DNA of 64,000 nt from Scilla litardierei. Its lineage: Eukaryota > Streptophyta > Magnoliopsida > Asparagales > Asparagaceae. The notes under the pieces were generated by a model that was not told the DNA's origin, ran no database searches, and saw only the letters and a program-made list of their open reading frames with translations. The stretch covers positions 57,915,334-57,979,333 of the forward strand of contig CM061134.1 in assembly GCA_030789695.1 (NCBI GenBank). The letters are read 5' to 3'. Made by a program: the position numbers and the translations under genes. Positions 22,164 to 34,443 of the stretch are shown here, piece by piece; position 1 is the stretch's first letter; each line of letters opens with the position of its first letter.

Positions 22164-23611
22164 ATGCGCAGGAGTTCAAGGAGTGTAGACGACATGATTC
22201 CTGTTGATCCAGAGATAAACGCCACCCTGAGGCGTCTTGCCACAGAAAAGAGAAGAAGAGAAGAGCTTGAAACCATGGGGGAGAATACCCCATCTCACAA
22301 GTCCCTGCTGGAATACTCGATGCCATCCATTGGGTCCACCTCCGCCATCCGACCTCATGTTATCACAGCGCAGAGCTTCGAGCTCAAGCCGTCCTTAGTG
22401 ACGTGGATCCGACAGGATCAATTCTCTGGGGCACCCATAGAGAGCCCTATCAAACATCTGGACTCCTTCCTCGAGAAATGTGACACCTTCCGGATAAATG
22501 GTGTCACAGCTGAAGCTATCCGTCTGAAGTTATTCCCCTTCTCTCTGCAGGATAAGGCCAAGCTGTGGCTTAGGAGAAGGACCCGAATAAGTTCAACACT
22601 TGGGAGAAGCTTTCAAACGCTTTTCTGAAGAAGTTCTTTCCTCTGGGGAAGACCATGAAGCTGAGGAGTGAGATCTCCTCCTTCTTCCAATCCAGCCACG
22701 AGTCCCTGCATGAAGCTTGGACAAGATTTAAAGAGATGCAGCGAAGATGACCTCATCACGACCTTCCCAAGTGGCAGATAATTAATCTATTCTACAACGG
22801 ATTGAGGGATGATTTAAAATCTTCGAAGGACGCCGCGGCTGGGGGTCCTTCATGTCCAGGAGTGAAGAAGATGCCGGGAACATACTAGAAAATATGGCGT
22901 CGAACAATGAGCGGTGGTGTAACGAGAGAGCCACACCTAGATCTGGGGGCATCCACAGGGTCGAGGACGTCGACAAACTATCCAGCAAGTTTGACTTGCT
23001 GTCGACCCAGATCTTAGCACTGATGGTAGGAGTCGATGGTGCTGGTACGCAACATATTGCGGCGGTGGAAGCAGAAGTCATGGGGGACTTCGAGGGCGGT
23101 GACATCTCACATCCGTTGGACCAAGCGAGCGTACTATTCTACAATCCTACTGGGAATGCGCCGTACCCACCGCGGACTAGCTCCAACCCGGCCTACTCTC
23201 CAAACAACCGGAATCATCCCAACCTTAGCTACCGGGCACCGTATCAGCTGCCGCCGCCTCAGCAGCAGCAACAACATATATATCAGCCGGCTAGGCCTCA
23301 GCAACATCAGTTTTAGCCACAGCAGCAATTTCAACAGCAGCAGCTTCCACAACAGTATCAGCATTACCCCCCAAGGAACCAGCAACCCATTCAGCAGCAG
23401 CAGCAATATGGCCAGCAGAGGACCATCTCTCCGGTTGAGTCCCTCTTGACTCAATACATTACCAACCAGGAGAAGATAAATTCGAAGCTGGAAATGGGGC
23501 AGAGGGCTCCCACGGACCAAGTAACCTAGCTGAGGTTACAAGTGGCGAACCTTCAAAGGTCGCAAAACATATTTCCGCCACAACCGGAAGTGAATCCGAG
23601 GGGAGCAAACT
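22164..23611 (+). pseudogene. Athila-1 gag
   Basis: Start ATG at 22164 (MRRSSRSVDDMIPVDPE), matching intact Athila-2 gag at 61049. The retroviral-type capsid region is clear: AQSFELKPSLVTWI, HLDSFLEKCDTF, AIRLKLFPFSLQDKAKLWL. A frameshift near 22570, a TGA near 22747 and further frame changes near 22840 break it. The Q/P-rich C-terminus is interrupted by TAG at about 23313, 23527 and 23611. Each of those three stops sits where CAG (Gln) fits the surrounding frame, so all look like C-to-T changes in a CHG context. Confidence 0.88.
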
Positions 23612-24912
23612 AGACGTTGGCACTCACGCACGAGCATGCGAATGTGTCTGCTATCGTTTTGAGAAGCGGAACACAAATCCCCACTAGGATGACCCCCAAG
23701 GAACCGGAAGCACCGTTGGTCGTAGAGCGACCAATTGAAAAATTGAATGATGGCGGTGCTTCGTCGCCAAAACCAACGACTCCGGAGGGAGTCCCTAAAG
23801 AGGAGAAGAAGAAAAATGAGGAAGGGAGCCTCAAAGTGTTCAAGCCCGTTGTGCCTTTTTCACAACGGCTAGCCCAAGCCAAGATAGACGAAAAGTATGG
23901 CAAATTCTTTGCCATGGTCAAGGATCTAAGCTTGCAAATCCCTTTCCTCGAAGCTATCGACACGACTCCCTCCTACGCCAAATTTCTAAAGGATTTAATG
24001 ACAAGAGGATCCAGAAAGGAGAAGGTCGTATTAACGGCGGAATCCAGTGCTCTCATTCAGAGAGCAAATCCGCCTAAGCTTAAAGACCCGGGGAGCTTCT
24101 CTATCCCTTGTGTGATCGGGGAGGTAAAGATCCATCGTGCGCTCGTCGATCTTAGAGCGAGCGTCAGTTTAATGCCCTTGTCGCTGTATAAGAGGATATG
24201 GATGGGCGACTTGGAGCCCACCGGTATGACCCTGCAGCTTGTAGACTGTTCGGTTAAATATCCGGTGGGGGTTGTGGATGACCTCCCTGTCAACGTAAGT
24301 GGGGTGCATGTGCCAGTGGACTTCGTCGTCATGGACATGCCTGAAGATGCGTACACCCCCATCATCCTTGGACGGCCTTTCATGGCCACTGCTGGCGTTT
24401 TAATAGATGTGAAGAATGGAAAGCTTTCCATTAACGTCGGCAATGAAAAAGTCGAGTTTGACTTGGGGTTGTCAATGAAGCACCCCAATCCCCCGGATGA
24501 TCCAAGATGCAATGTGCTGGAGTTAGAAGAGGAGAGAGTTGTGGAAGCAAGCTCCTGCGAAATTCTTTCAAGAAATCCCCCTGATATCTTGGGGGACTTA
24601 GAAGAACCAGTCGGCCTGAAGAAAGATGATGTCTCTGGGAAATCGGATGCGGCACATACGGTCCCTTTCGGATTTCAAAAAGTTCCTCCGACGATGAGGA
24701 AAGGGAAAGAGCCCATGGGGCTCACCGAAGACGAGATCCGAATCCTGAAAAGAGTGGCTGTAGACGCCACTATAAGGGAGAAGGCTTCGGATTCCGTCAA
24801 CGGAGGGAGAGTCGTCAAGCAAGTTTTCTTGTCACCGTCGACGACACCGAAGGCCTCCAACTCTGAATCTAAAGCGATGCCGATCTTAGGGCATCACCCC
24901 CGTCCCCCTTGA
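23612..24912 (+). pseudogene. Athila-1 protease-like region
   Basis: Open in the same frame as the gag C-terminus. It has LTHEHANVSAIVLRSG, typical of the gag-protease junction, and a retropepsin-like fold: FSIPCVIGEV, LVDLRASVSLMPLSLYKR, VDFVVMDM, PIILGRPFMATAGVLIDV. The active site, usually DLGAS in Athila, reads DLRAS, so catalysis is probably lost. The frame ends with a stop at 24910-24912 and is followed not by RT but by the short sequence (GGGAGGCAACCCATGC) that normally comes after pol. The whole RT-RNase H-integrase block is therefore deleted. Confidence 0.85.
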
Positions 24913-25106
24913 ATATCATCTACGGGGGTCGAGCAAACGACGTTAAACAAAAGTGCTTCATGGGAGGCAACCCATGCTCTGAACTTTTATCTTCATTTTT
25001 AGGATTTTTGTTATCTTTATTTTTTCTATTTTAATAATTAAATCTAGCCGCGGGATCATCGGTCGAGAAACTTAGGCCATTCGTAAATTTTTGCAGGAAA
25101 TAAGCT

Positions 25107-25471
25107 CTCACCCGATCGGGTGAGTAATCAACCGATCGGGTGAGACGTATCAGACAATGGCCGTATCTGAGCTCCAACAAACCGGTCGGGTGAAGCAAGC
25201 TGAGACCGGATGGCAGACCGTGTGAGCTGAGCAAAAGTCTCGGAAAATTTTGGAAATTGATCAACCAATCGGTTGATACAAAGCATGGTCGGGTGACTGA
25301 CCGAGTGGGCTGTACTAAACTTTCGGAAAAAACTGTGACGCGGCCAACCGATCGGGTGAGTTATCACTCGATTGGTTCGCCTGTAGCAAATTTTTAGCAA
25401 TATTTTCAACCTAATTATCAACCGATCGGGTGAAAAATCACCCGATCGGTTCGACTTAAAACTTATATATA
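25107..25471 (+). promoter_or_regulatory. Internal palindrome array plus TATA box before the env-like ORF
   Basis: The LTR-type palindromes reappear inside the element: CTCACCCGATCGGGTGAG at 25107-25124 is a perfect 18-bp palindrome, with variants to about 25455. TATATATA follows at 25464-25471, then a C/T-rich leader and the env-like ATG at 25905. The layout copies the LTR promoter, which suggests a separate promoter for the downstream gene. Confidence 0.6.
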
Positions 25472-25904
25472 CCACATCACCACACCCGTTCATCTCAGTC
25501 GCCCGATCTCGATTTCTCTCTCACCGTTTCGACTTCCTCTCCCTCCAACCGGCCTCGTTTCTCCCTTAACCGACCACGCAACCCTCTAAATCGATCTCTC
25601 CTCTCTCTCTTTCCATCTTCCCATCGATCTCTCTCTCTTTCTCTTCGATTTCAACCCATAAAAAACCCTAATTTCCGCCCAAACCCCCCCATTTTCAAAA
25701 TTTACTGAAAAGAGTTGCCGCGGCTTCACACTTCTCCCCATTGCGTTGCATTGGGACATCTACGAGCGAGGATCATCATCTCGATTGGGTAACTTCACTC
25801 CTTATCTCAATTTTATATTTTGCCCTAGAAATTTCTATTCGCTCGATTTCCTCTGTGTGTGTACATGCATCACATTTTGCATACACTCACTCACACACGC
25901 TCAC

Positions 25905-27881
25905 ATGGCCAAAGATAAAGAGAAGGGTAAGGGTGTCATGCGAGAGGAGGGGTTGTCTCGCAAGAGACGCAAGACCACACGCCCACCACACTCACGTCCT
26001 CCTCCCGCACAGCCGTCACAACCCCAACCCCAACCTATCGTCCCAGTTGAGGACCCACTGATGGGCCCGCTTGGCTACCACTTTAGGAACCAGGAGCATA
26101 AGGATTTCTATCATAGACTTGATGCTCGGGGGCATCTATCGACCAAATTTTCCCACACCCAAATGCTTATCGATCTCGGTGTATTCACCGAGATCGAGAC
26201 TCTCTTCGTAAATTTAGGTTGGTTGTCTTTCCTAAACGCCTCGGCGGTGTCCTACCCCTCCACCCTTGAATTTTTATCCACACTTGTCTGTGAGTCGGGG
26301 TTGGTCGTCATATTTCAGGTCCGTAACCGAACCATTCGCACCCACCTAGATATCATTAATAACATCTTTGGTTTCCCCATCTTTGGGAACGGCGCTATCC
26401 GTTCCTACGGGTATCCCCCCGAATTTGACGTCGATCAGTTTTGGTTCCGCCTCACACTGCACCCTCACTATCCCTAAGGTAAGTCCAAGGCCTCCTCCAT
26501 CATCCACCCCATCTTCCATCTGGCCCATCGAATCATATCTTGCACGTTTTTCCCCAGGGATGAGTCAGGTACCATGACCATCCCTGATCTCTTTATTCTG
26601 TGGGCCATGACCTTTCCCTTTGTCCACGGGGATGACAGGATTTCTTTTAGGGCCCCTACCGTTCCCATCCATGCCGGCGATTGGCTTATTCAAAAGCTTC
26701 TTGAGATTAGCCGCACCAGCAAGGGCAAGTTTTGTTGCGGGGGCCTTATAACGATCATTGCTTCTGCTCCCCAGTTCAACATTATCATCCCCCGAGGTCT
26801 TCCTTCTGCAGCATGACCTTCACATCTAGATCTAGATGTCCTGCGGCATATTCACATGATTAAGCCCCGCCCCGATGGCCGCTTTACCTTCCATTACGGG
26901 CACCCCCAGCTCCCTATACCATTCTGCTTAACCCCGCTCACATGACCATCCATTTGGTGGCAGACTGGACTTTCCCACATGATCCTGAGTTTCTTGGGGG
27001 GTTGCGCCTTCCATTCATCCCGGGCACACCTAGACCACCTTCCCCTGCCGACCACTTAGGCGAGCAGGACATTCCTGCATCACGAAGAGACTTCGGGGAT
27101 GGTCCTAGTCATGTCATCCCAGCTTCTGTCCCGATCACCACTGTCGTTACCGCTCCGGTCCGCACTACCACCACCTCCTCCTTTCGTCGAGCCACTTCCG
27201 CTTGTCTCGCTCTCGAGACTGAGTTGGCCTCGCTTCGCACTGTCGTTGCTTCCTCCACCCCCTTGGACCCACCCCTTCGATTTTTTCTCACCCACGCTTC
27301 CTCGCACTTGAGAGGAACGTGGCCGCCATCCTCCGCCTTCTCACTCACGTCCACGGACCACCCCCACCCACACCACACCCCTCACCCCCACCTTCACCGC
27401 CTCGACGATTTGCACCTCCCCCATCACATTCTTCACCTCCACCATCACCCCCTAGGCGACCATCCCCTCATATCACTACTTCCATCCCCATTACCTCATC
27501 TACTCCCACCTTTTCCATTCCCTCCACTGTCGCCCCCACAGCTCCACTACCCTCCACTTCTGTCACTCCATATGTGCACCTCAAGAAATTGCAGGTGCGT
27601 TCTCGATCACTTCCCCACCATCCTCACCTACCCCCATCCCCCCTTTATCCTCACCTACCCCCGTACCTCCACCACCCACCACCACATTGGTCGCCATTTC
27701 ACTCCCACTCACCGTCATCACCTCCACACCACCCATCATCCACACTTCCTCCACACCCACCAATCCATCACCTCGACCACTTTCTCCACTTCTCCGCACA
27801 CCAGTCACCTCATCCACCCACACCGCATCCCCCACTTCTTCCACCGAGGAGGACGAGGATGATTCCTCTCCTGCTTTTTGA
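25905..27881 (+). pseudogene. Athila ORF1/env-like protein
   Basis: ATG at 25905 (MAKDKEKGKG), a basic KRRK stretch, a proline-rich linker, then the Athila ORF1 domain: FRNQEHKDFYHRL, LGVFTEIETLFVNLGW, RTIRTHLDIINNIFGFP, VDQFWFRLT, and after a TAA at 26475, KASSIIHPIFHLAHRI and DLFILWAM. A TGA at about 26814 and later frame changes break it. A long Pro/His/Ser-rich tail ends EEDEDDSSPAF at 27881. The role of this protein is unknown; the term env-like reflects position only. The GTAAGT after the TAA could be read as an intron donor, but family-like coding continues through it. Confidence 0.75.
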
Positions 27882-29527
27882 TTTTATTTTGTTTTCTAAC
27901 CTCCCCCTTGCATATCTCTGCATTTTCATGATCCCATCATATCACTAGCATTATCACGTCTAGCTTGGGGGAAGTCAATTTTTCTGTGTGCCGTCGTGTG
28001 ATGTTTTCCTATGTGTGTTTGTTTATTTGTCGTAGTGTGATTTTCTATTTTTATTTTCCGTTTATATGTCGTATGGTGTGATCTTTATTTTTATTTTTAT
28101 TTTTCAGTTTCGTATGTGTGTTTCTCTTGTTTTTCGTGTCTTTTTGTGTCGTTGCGTATTCCCCCCCCATTTTCATTGCCCTCCTGTATTCACTTTTATT
28201 GCATTGAGGGCAATGCAAGTTTTAGCCTGGGGGAGTCGCACTTTGTGCGTCATTTGCGTCTTTTTCTTCGTTTTGTGAGTCGTTTTTCTCCGTCTTGTTC
28301 TTTTCTTCTTTTCATCTCTTTCTCCTAGAGATGAACCCTATGATGAATTGCTACAAAAATCACACACCCACCTAGCACGGCTTCGATAATCACGTTCACT
28401 AACCCTAGGAAGCCGAGTCCTCTTGCATTTCATGCTTCGTGGGTCCACTTAGTTTTTTTTGTGAGTCGTGTGTCATGACTAGCGTTTGGTGTGCTTCTAC
28501 TTTATGATTTTGCTTTATATCCCTATCCAGGAATGACCCCTAGATTATCATGCTTCGATTTGAATATGCGGTATTTGCTTCTCCTATCTGCTTCTGTATG
28601 GATGAATATATATATCGTATGCTTCATTCGCAAGTGTCGGGATTCCACAGTTAGGACTAGGATAACCCATTTTAGCATATGATCTAATTAGCAAAATATC
28701 TCCCTTGCCCAAGTGTTTAGAATCCGATTTCTTTTTTATTTTACTTGGTGCAAATCCCCTCGTCGTGTACCGTTCTCTTACTTGGGAGAGTACACATGTA
28801 TATATCCCAAAATCCAAAATCCCAAAAAAAGAGAGAAAAGAAAAACCCAAAAAAAAAAGAAAAGAGAAAAGAAAGAAAAAAATATAATACATATGTATAG
28901 CCAAAAAATCCAAAAAATATATACATATATCCAAAACCCAAAAAAAATGTGTGTGAATATTTCCCTACCTACCGAGAATAAAGGGAAGGCGAGAATTTGC
29001 ACCGAGTGTTCTACTCCACATCATCTCATCCCCCATCGCTTTCCAAAACACTTGGAATAGGGAATTTCTAGCTATTATCTAGGTGATAGTGTGGTGATGC
29101 CCGAGTCCTTAGCTGTGGAGTCCCTGACACATGATGCTTTCTATTCTCATACTCTTCTCATGCATGCTTGAGCTATATATTCACCGCTTATTTCGAATCG
29201 AATCGATATTTTGGTCATTTCTTGGATTTGTGTATATGGAGCTTATTGCACGATGTAGATAGCGACACCGACTGCTAGCACACGACCACACTCACTCGCA
29301 CTTCACGGCGTGGGCCCACGGCACTTGTCTGGACTCGTATTTCTCGGTTTAGTGATGTGATTTGGCGTTTGCTTGCTTGGTGTGTCGTTTTTGGTTTTGT
29401 TGGCTCTGACGGGCGATTTAGGATTTAGAGTTCTCTTCTTACTCTCTTTATCCCTATTTTCTCCCCCCGAGCTCCTACTCTCACTCGTCTTCCTCAAGGA
29501 CGAGGAAGGGTTCAGCATGGGGGATTT
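27882..29527 (+). other. Athila-1 3' spacer with hairpin and G-tracts
   Basis: No gene. It contains three GGGGGA tracts (about 27966, 28231 and 29519); the last, CATGGGGGATTTT, abuts the LTR and is the polypurine tract. GCATTG-AGGG-CAATGC (28201-28216) is a hairpin shared in form with element A. A poly-A/purine stretch occupies about 28800-28950. Confidence 0.65.
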
Positions 29528-31195
29528 TGACGTGCGTTTATATTTCATATATTTACGCACGTCTCCTTTTGTGTTTTTTCTTTATTCTCCACCGTCTCGT
29601 ATTCGTTTTCTCGTATTTTCTTGTTTTCTTTCACTTTTTCGTGTTTTTGTATGTTTGCAGGAGTTTGACAGCATAGGGGACACTTAGCGAAAATATCATA
29701 AGTCCCCGGAGCAACGGGAGGAGTCACGCGTGATCCAGGGGGTCAAACGACAAAGATCTCCATCTTTCAGCCCCCACCCAATCGGTTGGATACGCCAACC
29801 GATCGGGTGATGCACGCGTGCATGACCAGGTCAGCCGCTGAAGCAACGAATGTGTCAACCGACCGGGTTGCCGACCGGTTCAACCCGACTGTTCTCTCTG
29901 GAAATTGGAGCTGAAACTCAACCGATCGGGTGATCTTCACCCGATCAGTTCACCTGTAGCCGTTTCCTCGAAGAGATGACCCGAAGAGCTCGCCTGACTG
30001 CCGGCAGATCGTGCCAAAACTTCCGAAGTTACTGTCTTTTGGGCGACGATTCTAACCGATCGGTTGATTTATCAACCGATCGGTTCACCTGACGACACCA
30101 AGATCCAAACGACGAGCAGCTTCCATCAACCGATCGTGTCGTCTGACCGGGTGAAGTTCTGAAGACCGCTGCCGATTAACGAAGCAGGTCATCCGATCGG
30201 GTGATTCTTCACCCGATCGGGTGATGTCATTTTCTATAAATATAAACCCTAGGATTCCAGAAACGGTAGTTGTTATTTTTTTGTTGTTTTTCTCTCTTGT
30301 GACGGCTGTAATTTCTTTGCTATTTGTAAGTGTTCTGATCTTAACCAAACTTTGATATTATCTTAATTGCATTACTACTACCGCATTTCTATTACCCGAT
30401 TATGTTTTAACGGTCGATTTTCATTTAGATTGCTTTTTTGTTTAATATGTATGAGTAGTTCCCAAATCTGGGATTTTGGTGGAAACCCCTTCGTGGGTTC
30501 TCCCTAATGTGTCCATAGGATTAGGAAATCGATAGGGATTAGGAATCTATCGGTTACGCGGGGTGTTTTATTGTCATTGGCGGGAAAAAGACCGCTTTTG
30601 ACCGTTGGGCCAAGGGGGAATAAACTTGGCGGTTGACTCCCTAGCCATAGCTCACGCCCTTAGCGTAGACATCGAATCCTAGCACGCGGGAGCGGCATGA
30701 TGAGATGTTGGGAGTTATCATTGAGAGTTTAGTGCTCCCGGAGTCGGTCAGTGTTAATGGACATGGGAATGGCCACTGACCGAATGCGGGTAGTCTGGCG
30801 TATCATCCTGGGCACCGACCGGAATATCGGGCCCATGGGACGCTGGTATCACTCATAGAGGCACCGTCTCACCATTAGACCCTAATTCCGATCGTTATCC
30901 CATCCGCCGGTCGTATTGGTGAGAATCGCATGATAGTGTGGAAACCGAAGTCCTGGGTTTCCCTTTATATCGTTTATCCCTTGCATTCTATTTCCGTGAC
31001 AACCCATCTACCGATTCGGGCTAGCTCCCCCATGGGGTGAATCCGGTTATTTCTGACACAAGCACAACCACGCCTCCCTGAGTTCAACCCCCAAGCCACA
31101 CTACAACACCGTGCGCTTGCGGTTACAAATATTTAAATCTCACGCCCCCAATATCCAATTGCACACTTGCATGCCACAAAACGCGGGGGACGTCA
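29528..31195 (+). repeat. Athila-1 3' LTR
   Basis: 1668 bp, the same length as the 5' LTR. It opens with the inverted repeat ACGTGCGT...ACGCACGT (29530-29562). TATA is at 30235-30242. The R/U5 hairpin CGGTCAGTG...CACTGACCG is at 30745-30753 and 30774-30782. Confidence 0.93.
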
Positions 31196-31200
31196 GTATG

Positions 31201-32601
31201 AACCACCCTTTGAAGGTGAATTTTTGGTTTGGTTTTTGGTTTATGGTAAAACATGCACTAAAATTTACGAAAATAAATAACGTAAAAATGATACGGTAAA
31301 AAGTGTGTGTGTGTGTGTTGTGTTTTCATTAGTGTTGTAGGAAGTTATGCTATTCATTCTCCATATGTTCTCAATCACACATCCATGCCAAGGTATGTGG
31401 ATCGGATGATTTAGCTTTTAAAAACGACGATTTTTGGTTTAAAACATAACCGTAAAAACGATCATTTTCTTGAACACCAAAGAATAAATAGATGAACCTC
31501 GTGGTTCATCACCCTCCTTGGGCCCCTCTACGGGTTTGTGCACGTAGACAATGCCTCGTGGGATGTCATCCTAAGCAGATTCCTCTATGGATTGTGCACG
31601 ATTCAAAATACGAAGAAAACAACGTTTTTACCGATTTCGATAAGTTCAAAAGCTATGGAGACATGATGGAATCATTCCTAACAACACCAACTACTACACA
31701 ACACACTCACATGATATTCAGCCACTCATGGTTAAAAACAACGATTTTCGTTAGTACAAACATCGTTTAATACAATACTTAATACAAATACAATAAAAAC
31801 AAAGGAAAACTAGAAGGATTTCACCCAAAACGATGCCAAAACACCCCAAGCTTCTCCTACAACTACTCTATCTCCTCTGGAATTTGGGGGAGAAGCCTCC
31901 AAATCAAATTTCGCTCAAATCAGAGCTTGGATGCTAAAGATATGCCCAACACTCTTTAAATAGGCATTTTAGCCTTATTGCGCTTGCGGGTTGCAGACCC
32001 GCAACCCAGTCAGCTGATCAACACTGGCGGGCGGTCAAAAGGGGGCTAGCGGGCGCCCCCGCTTGTTTGGCAGGCGCCTGCCAGCACGTGCTGGAGGGTC
32101 AGCTCCCGCCAGAAATTGCGGGCGCCGCCCGCTGCTTTGAATGCGGGCAGTTGCCGCTTTAAATACGGACCGGGGCGGTCCGGGTCTGACCCACCCTGTG
32201 GAGGGTTAATATTAGCCGCCTACGTTGTGGGCGGCAAATTCTGCCTGCAATGCGAGCGACAGCTGACGCCAGCTGGTTGGCGTCAGCAATTAATTTTTTT
32301 ATTTTTTTAAATTCTTTCTTCTAAACGTCTTTACTGGGCTTTTTTAATCCCCAAAAATTTCTCTGACTTTCGAAAAATATGGAAAAATAGCTGTTGGATT
32401 CGGAAAAGTGCAAGCTTTATCTGAAAAATAAAATGGAGACAAAATTAGGCCATAAAATGGTATTTTACTTATAAACAAGCAATATACTCTAAATTTAAAT
32501 GATCTTTCAATAATATACTTATTAGAGACCAAATAGATATTAAATATACGTAAAATACAATCAAATGAGGGGGTAATAAACGTAATATTCTTCCAGAATC
32601 A
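31201..32601 (-). repeat. Element A 3' LTR, inner fragment
   Basis: Continues 4788-4935 after the second GTATG copy and aligns with 35794-37172. Perfect palindromes CAGGCGCCTG (32071-32080) and CCAGCACGTGCTGG (32081-32094) lie about 120 bp upstream of the minus-strand TATA-like TATTTAAA (31955-31962). Confidence 0.85.
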
Positions 32602-33800
32602 CACCCCCAATTAGGTTTTTGCTAGTCTCTTAGCAAAATAAGCAAAGATTCCAAAAATATGTCAAACACACCAAAATTGAATTAAGAATGATGTTACCCA
32701 ACAAAGTTCAATAACTATCATGGGCTTTCATGGAGTAATGCAAAAATCTACAATTTTATCTCGATCCACACATATTCAGTATCGTACAAATGCAATTGTT
32801 TAATCAAAAGGTAATCATGTCTCCTAGGATATAAATTTCCTAGGATTAGGCCATCACAACATCCAAATCATAAAATCATGATCTTGAATCTACTCAAAAT
32901 ATCTCAACTCATTTTTTTGTTTTTTTGTTTTTTAAACCTTTTAGAGCAATCCATGTAACGAGCGTTAGGTCAATGACTCCCAAACAAGACGGTCTTAGGG
33001 CATTAGGTTTTGAAAAACCCCTCAGACTTAATAACTCAGAATGTATAAAGATTATTATGCACTCCCACATACTTCATTTTCCGACGCCAATCCCTATGCT
33101 TCCTGAGACACGAGGACCCGGCTACTAAAAGAAGCTGGAAGAACGGTGCATTTATTCACTTTTTTTTGCGTTTCTTCGTCTTTTTATTTTTTTTATTTTG
33201 ACATGAGACATGTTTGAGTAAAATTCTCCATCATCTACTAATCAGCAAGTTTGTGTAGCCTTTATCCTGAGAATTTATAACCTTCTTCACATAATTACCA
33301 ATTCATAAACGCATTCGTGACATGAAATTGCCTAAACCAAACAATAGTTTCATGGGATTACAATTGCGGATACATGCACTAATTTACATGAAAGTCATGA
33401 TAATTTAAAATTCTACGCAGGGGTAAAACATTCTTAATCTAATTTTCAATAATGAATATAGGTGTTCAATTAAAGACGATGGAATTTCCACTTCAAAAGG
33501 GACATATAGATGGTTTGGGTGAAAAACACAACACTCTTTTATTTTTATTATGCAAACATATGAAAACGATAGATGCAAACTTAAAATTATGATTTTTTTT
33601 GACATAACAACAAACTATATATAATGTTTATGCAAACTTTTAAATTTCTACTACTGCCTCCCCCCAACTTAAAATGAACATTGTCCTCAATGTTTGAAGG
33701 GTAGCAGAGTAAAATAGTGATATCAATATAGTGAATGCATAAACAAACATGTCCCCCTTCAAATATAGATAACGATGTATAAAGGTAAAAAGGGAAGAGA
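32602..33800 (-). other. Element A 3' internal spacer
   Basis: No gene. A minus-strand polypurine tract (AATTGGGGGTG, 32602-32612) abuts the LTR. ACATTG-TCCT-CAATGT (33678-33693) is the counterpart of the Athila-1 hairpin at 28201, again followed on the minus strand by a GGGGGGAG tract. Confidence 0.6.
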
Positions 33801-34262
33801 TCACCGTAGCCTCCCAAATGGAGGATCACAGATATCAATCGGTGGAGGAATTTGTTCCAGAAGTTCCTTGCGTATATCCTCCATATGTGCTTGAGATGGC
33901 GACGCCAAAGGCAAATGTGCAAAAGTAGACATCCAAAAAGTGCTAGGCGTTGCGTATGGTGAAGGTATTGTCTCCATCACAAAAGGAGGATCCAGAATCT
34001 CTAGCATATGTGGCATCTGCACGATCAGATTCGTGTGCTCCTCAGCCAGCTGCTGCGAAGCTAGGCCTCCACCGGCCTTCTTGGATTCTAGCAATACAAC
34101 TCCCAGACGAGCCGCATCAATCCAAGCGTTATCCTCATGCCCTGTAACAAAAGTGTTCCAAAATGGGTCATCAAAATTAACTAAAGAATATAAATTCAAT
34201 TGACGACATTTTGAATCACAAGTATATGGAATTGAAATTTGTGATTCAATAATATAGGGCAT
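33801..34262 (-). CDS. Unknown ORF in element A
   Basis: 153 codons, not recognised. The sequence includes a Tyr/Ser-rich start, NFDDPFWNTFVTGHEDNAW, a hydrophilic middle and a Pro-rich end IPPPIDICDPPFG. There is no membrane segment or zinc site. It sits downstream of the broken gag and could be a remnant of the gag C-terminus or of an element-specific protein. It may also be a chance open frame in decaying sequence; nothing here establishes expression. Confidence 0.3.
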   Translation of the reverse strand: MPYIIESQISIPYTCDSKCRQLNLYSLVNFDDPFWNTFVTGHEDNAWIDAARLGVVLLESKKAGGGLASQQLAEEHTNLIVQMPHMLEILDPPFVMETIPSPYATPSTFWMSTFAHLPLASPSQAHMEDIRKELLEQIPPPIDICDPPFGRLR

Positions 34263-34443
34263 GAAATTGTGGGAACTCCCATGGTGTGTGTCGCTACGCT
34301 CGATCTGATACTTTGCTTCAGGAGGATGAAGTGTCTACGGAAGTGGATTTGGAGGGTAAAACAGTGCTGGCTCAATGTAGACCATCTCGTAATCTCCATC
34401 AATCTCCTCTTGCGGTGAAGGAAGTGGGAACTGCTGCACTGAA

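Larger units (their letters stand above)
4936..31195 (+). mobile_element. Athila-1, Ty3 Athila-type element lacking pol
   Basis: LTRs of 1668 bp each (4936-6603 and 29528-31195) start TGACGTG and end GACGTCA or GACATCA. The TSD is GTATG (4931-4935 and 31196-31200). An Asp-tRNA-type PBS follows the 5' LTR and a G-rich polypurine tract precedes the 3' LTR. Order: gag, protease-like region, palindrome/TATA block, env-like ORF, long 3' spacer. RT, RNase H and integrase are missing. A 15.4-kb Sirevirus interrupts the leader between PBS and gag. Confidence 0.92.

Noticed and set aside
26478..26560. Intron in the env-like ORF (GTAAGT to CCCCAG)
   Set aside because: The sites look good, but the segment continues the Athila ORF1 protein pattern in frame (IIHPIFHLAHRI), so it is coding with a TAA mutation before it.
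26942..27948. Separate gene in the Pro/His-rich region
   Set aside because: Several overlapping low-complexity frames; best explained as the frameshifted tail of the env-like protein.
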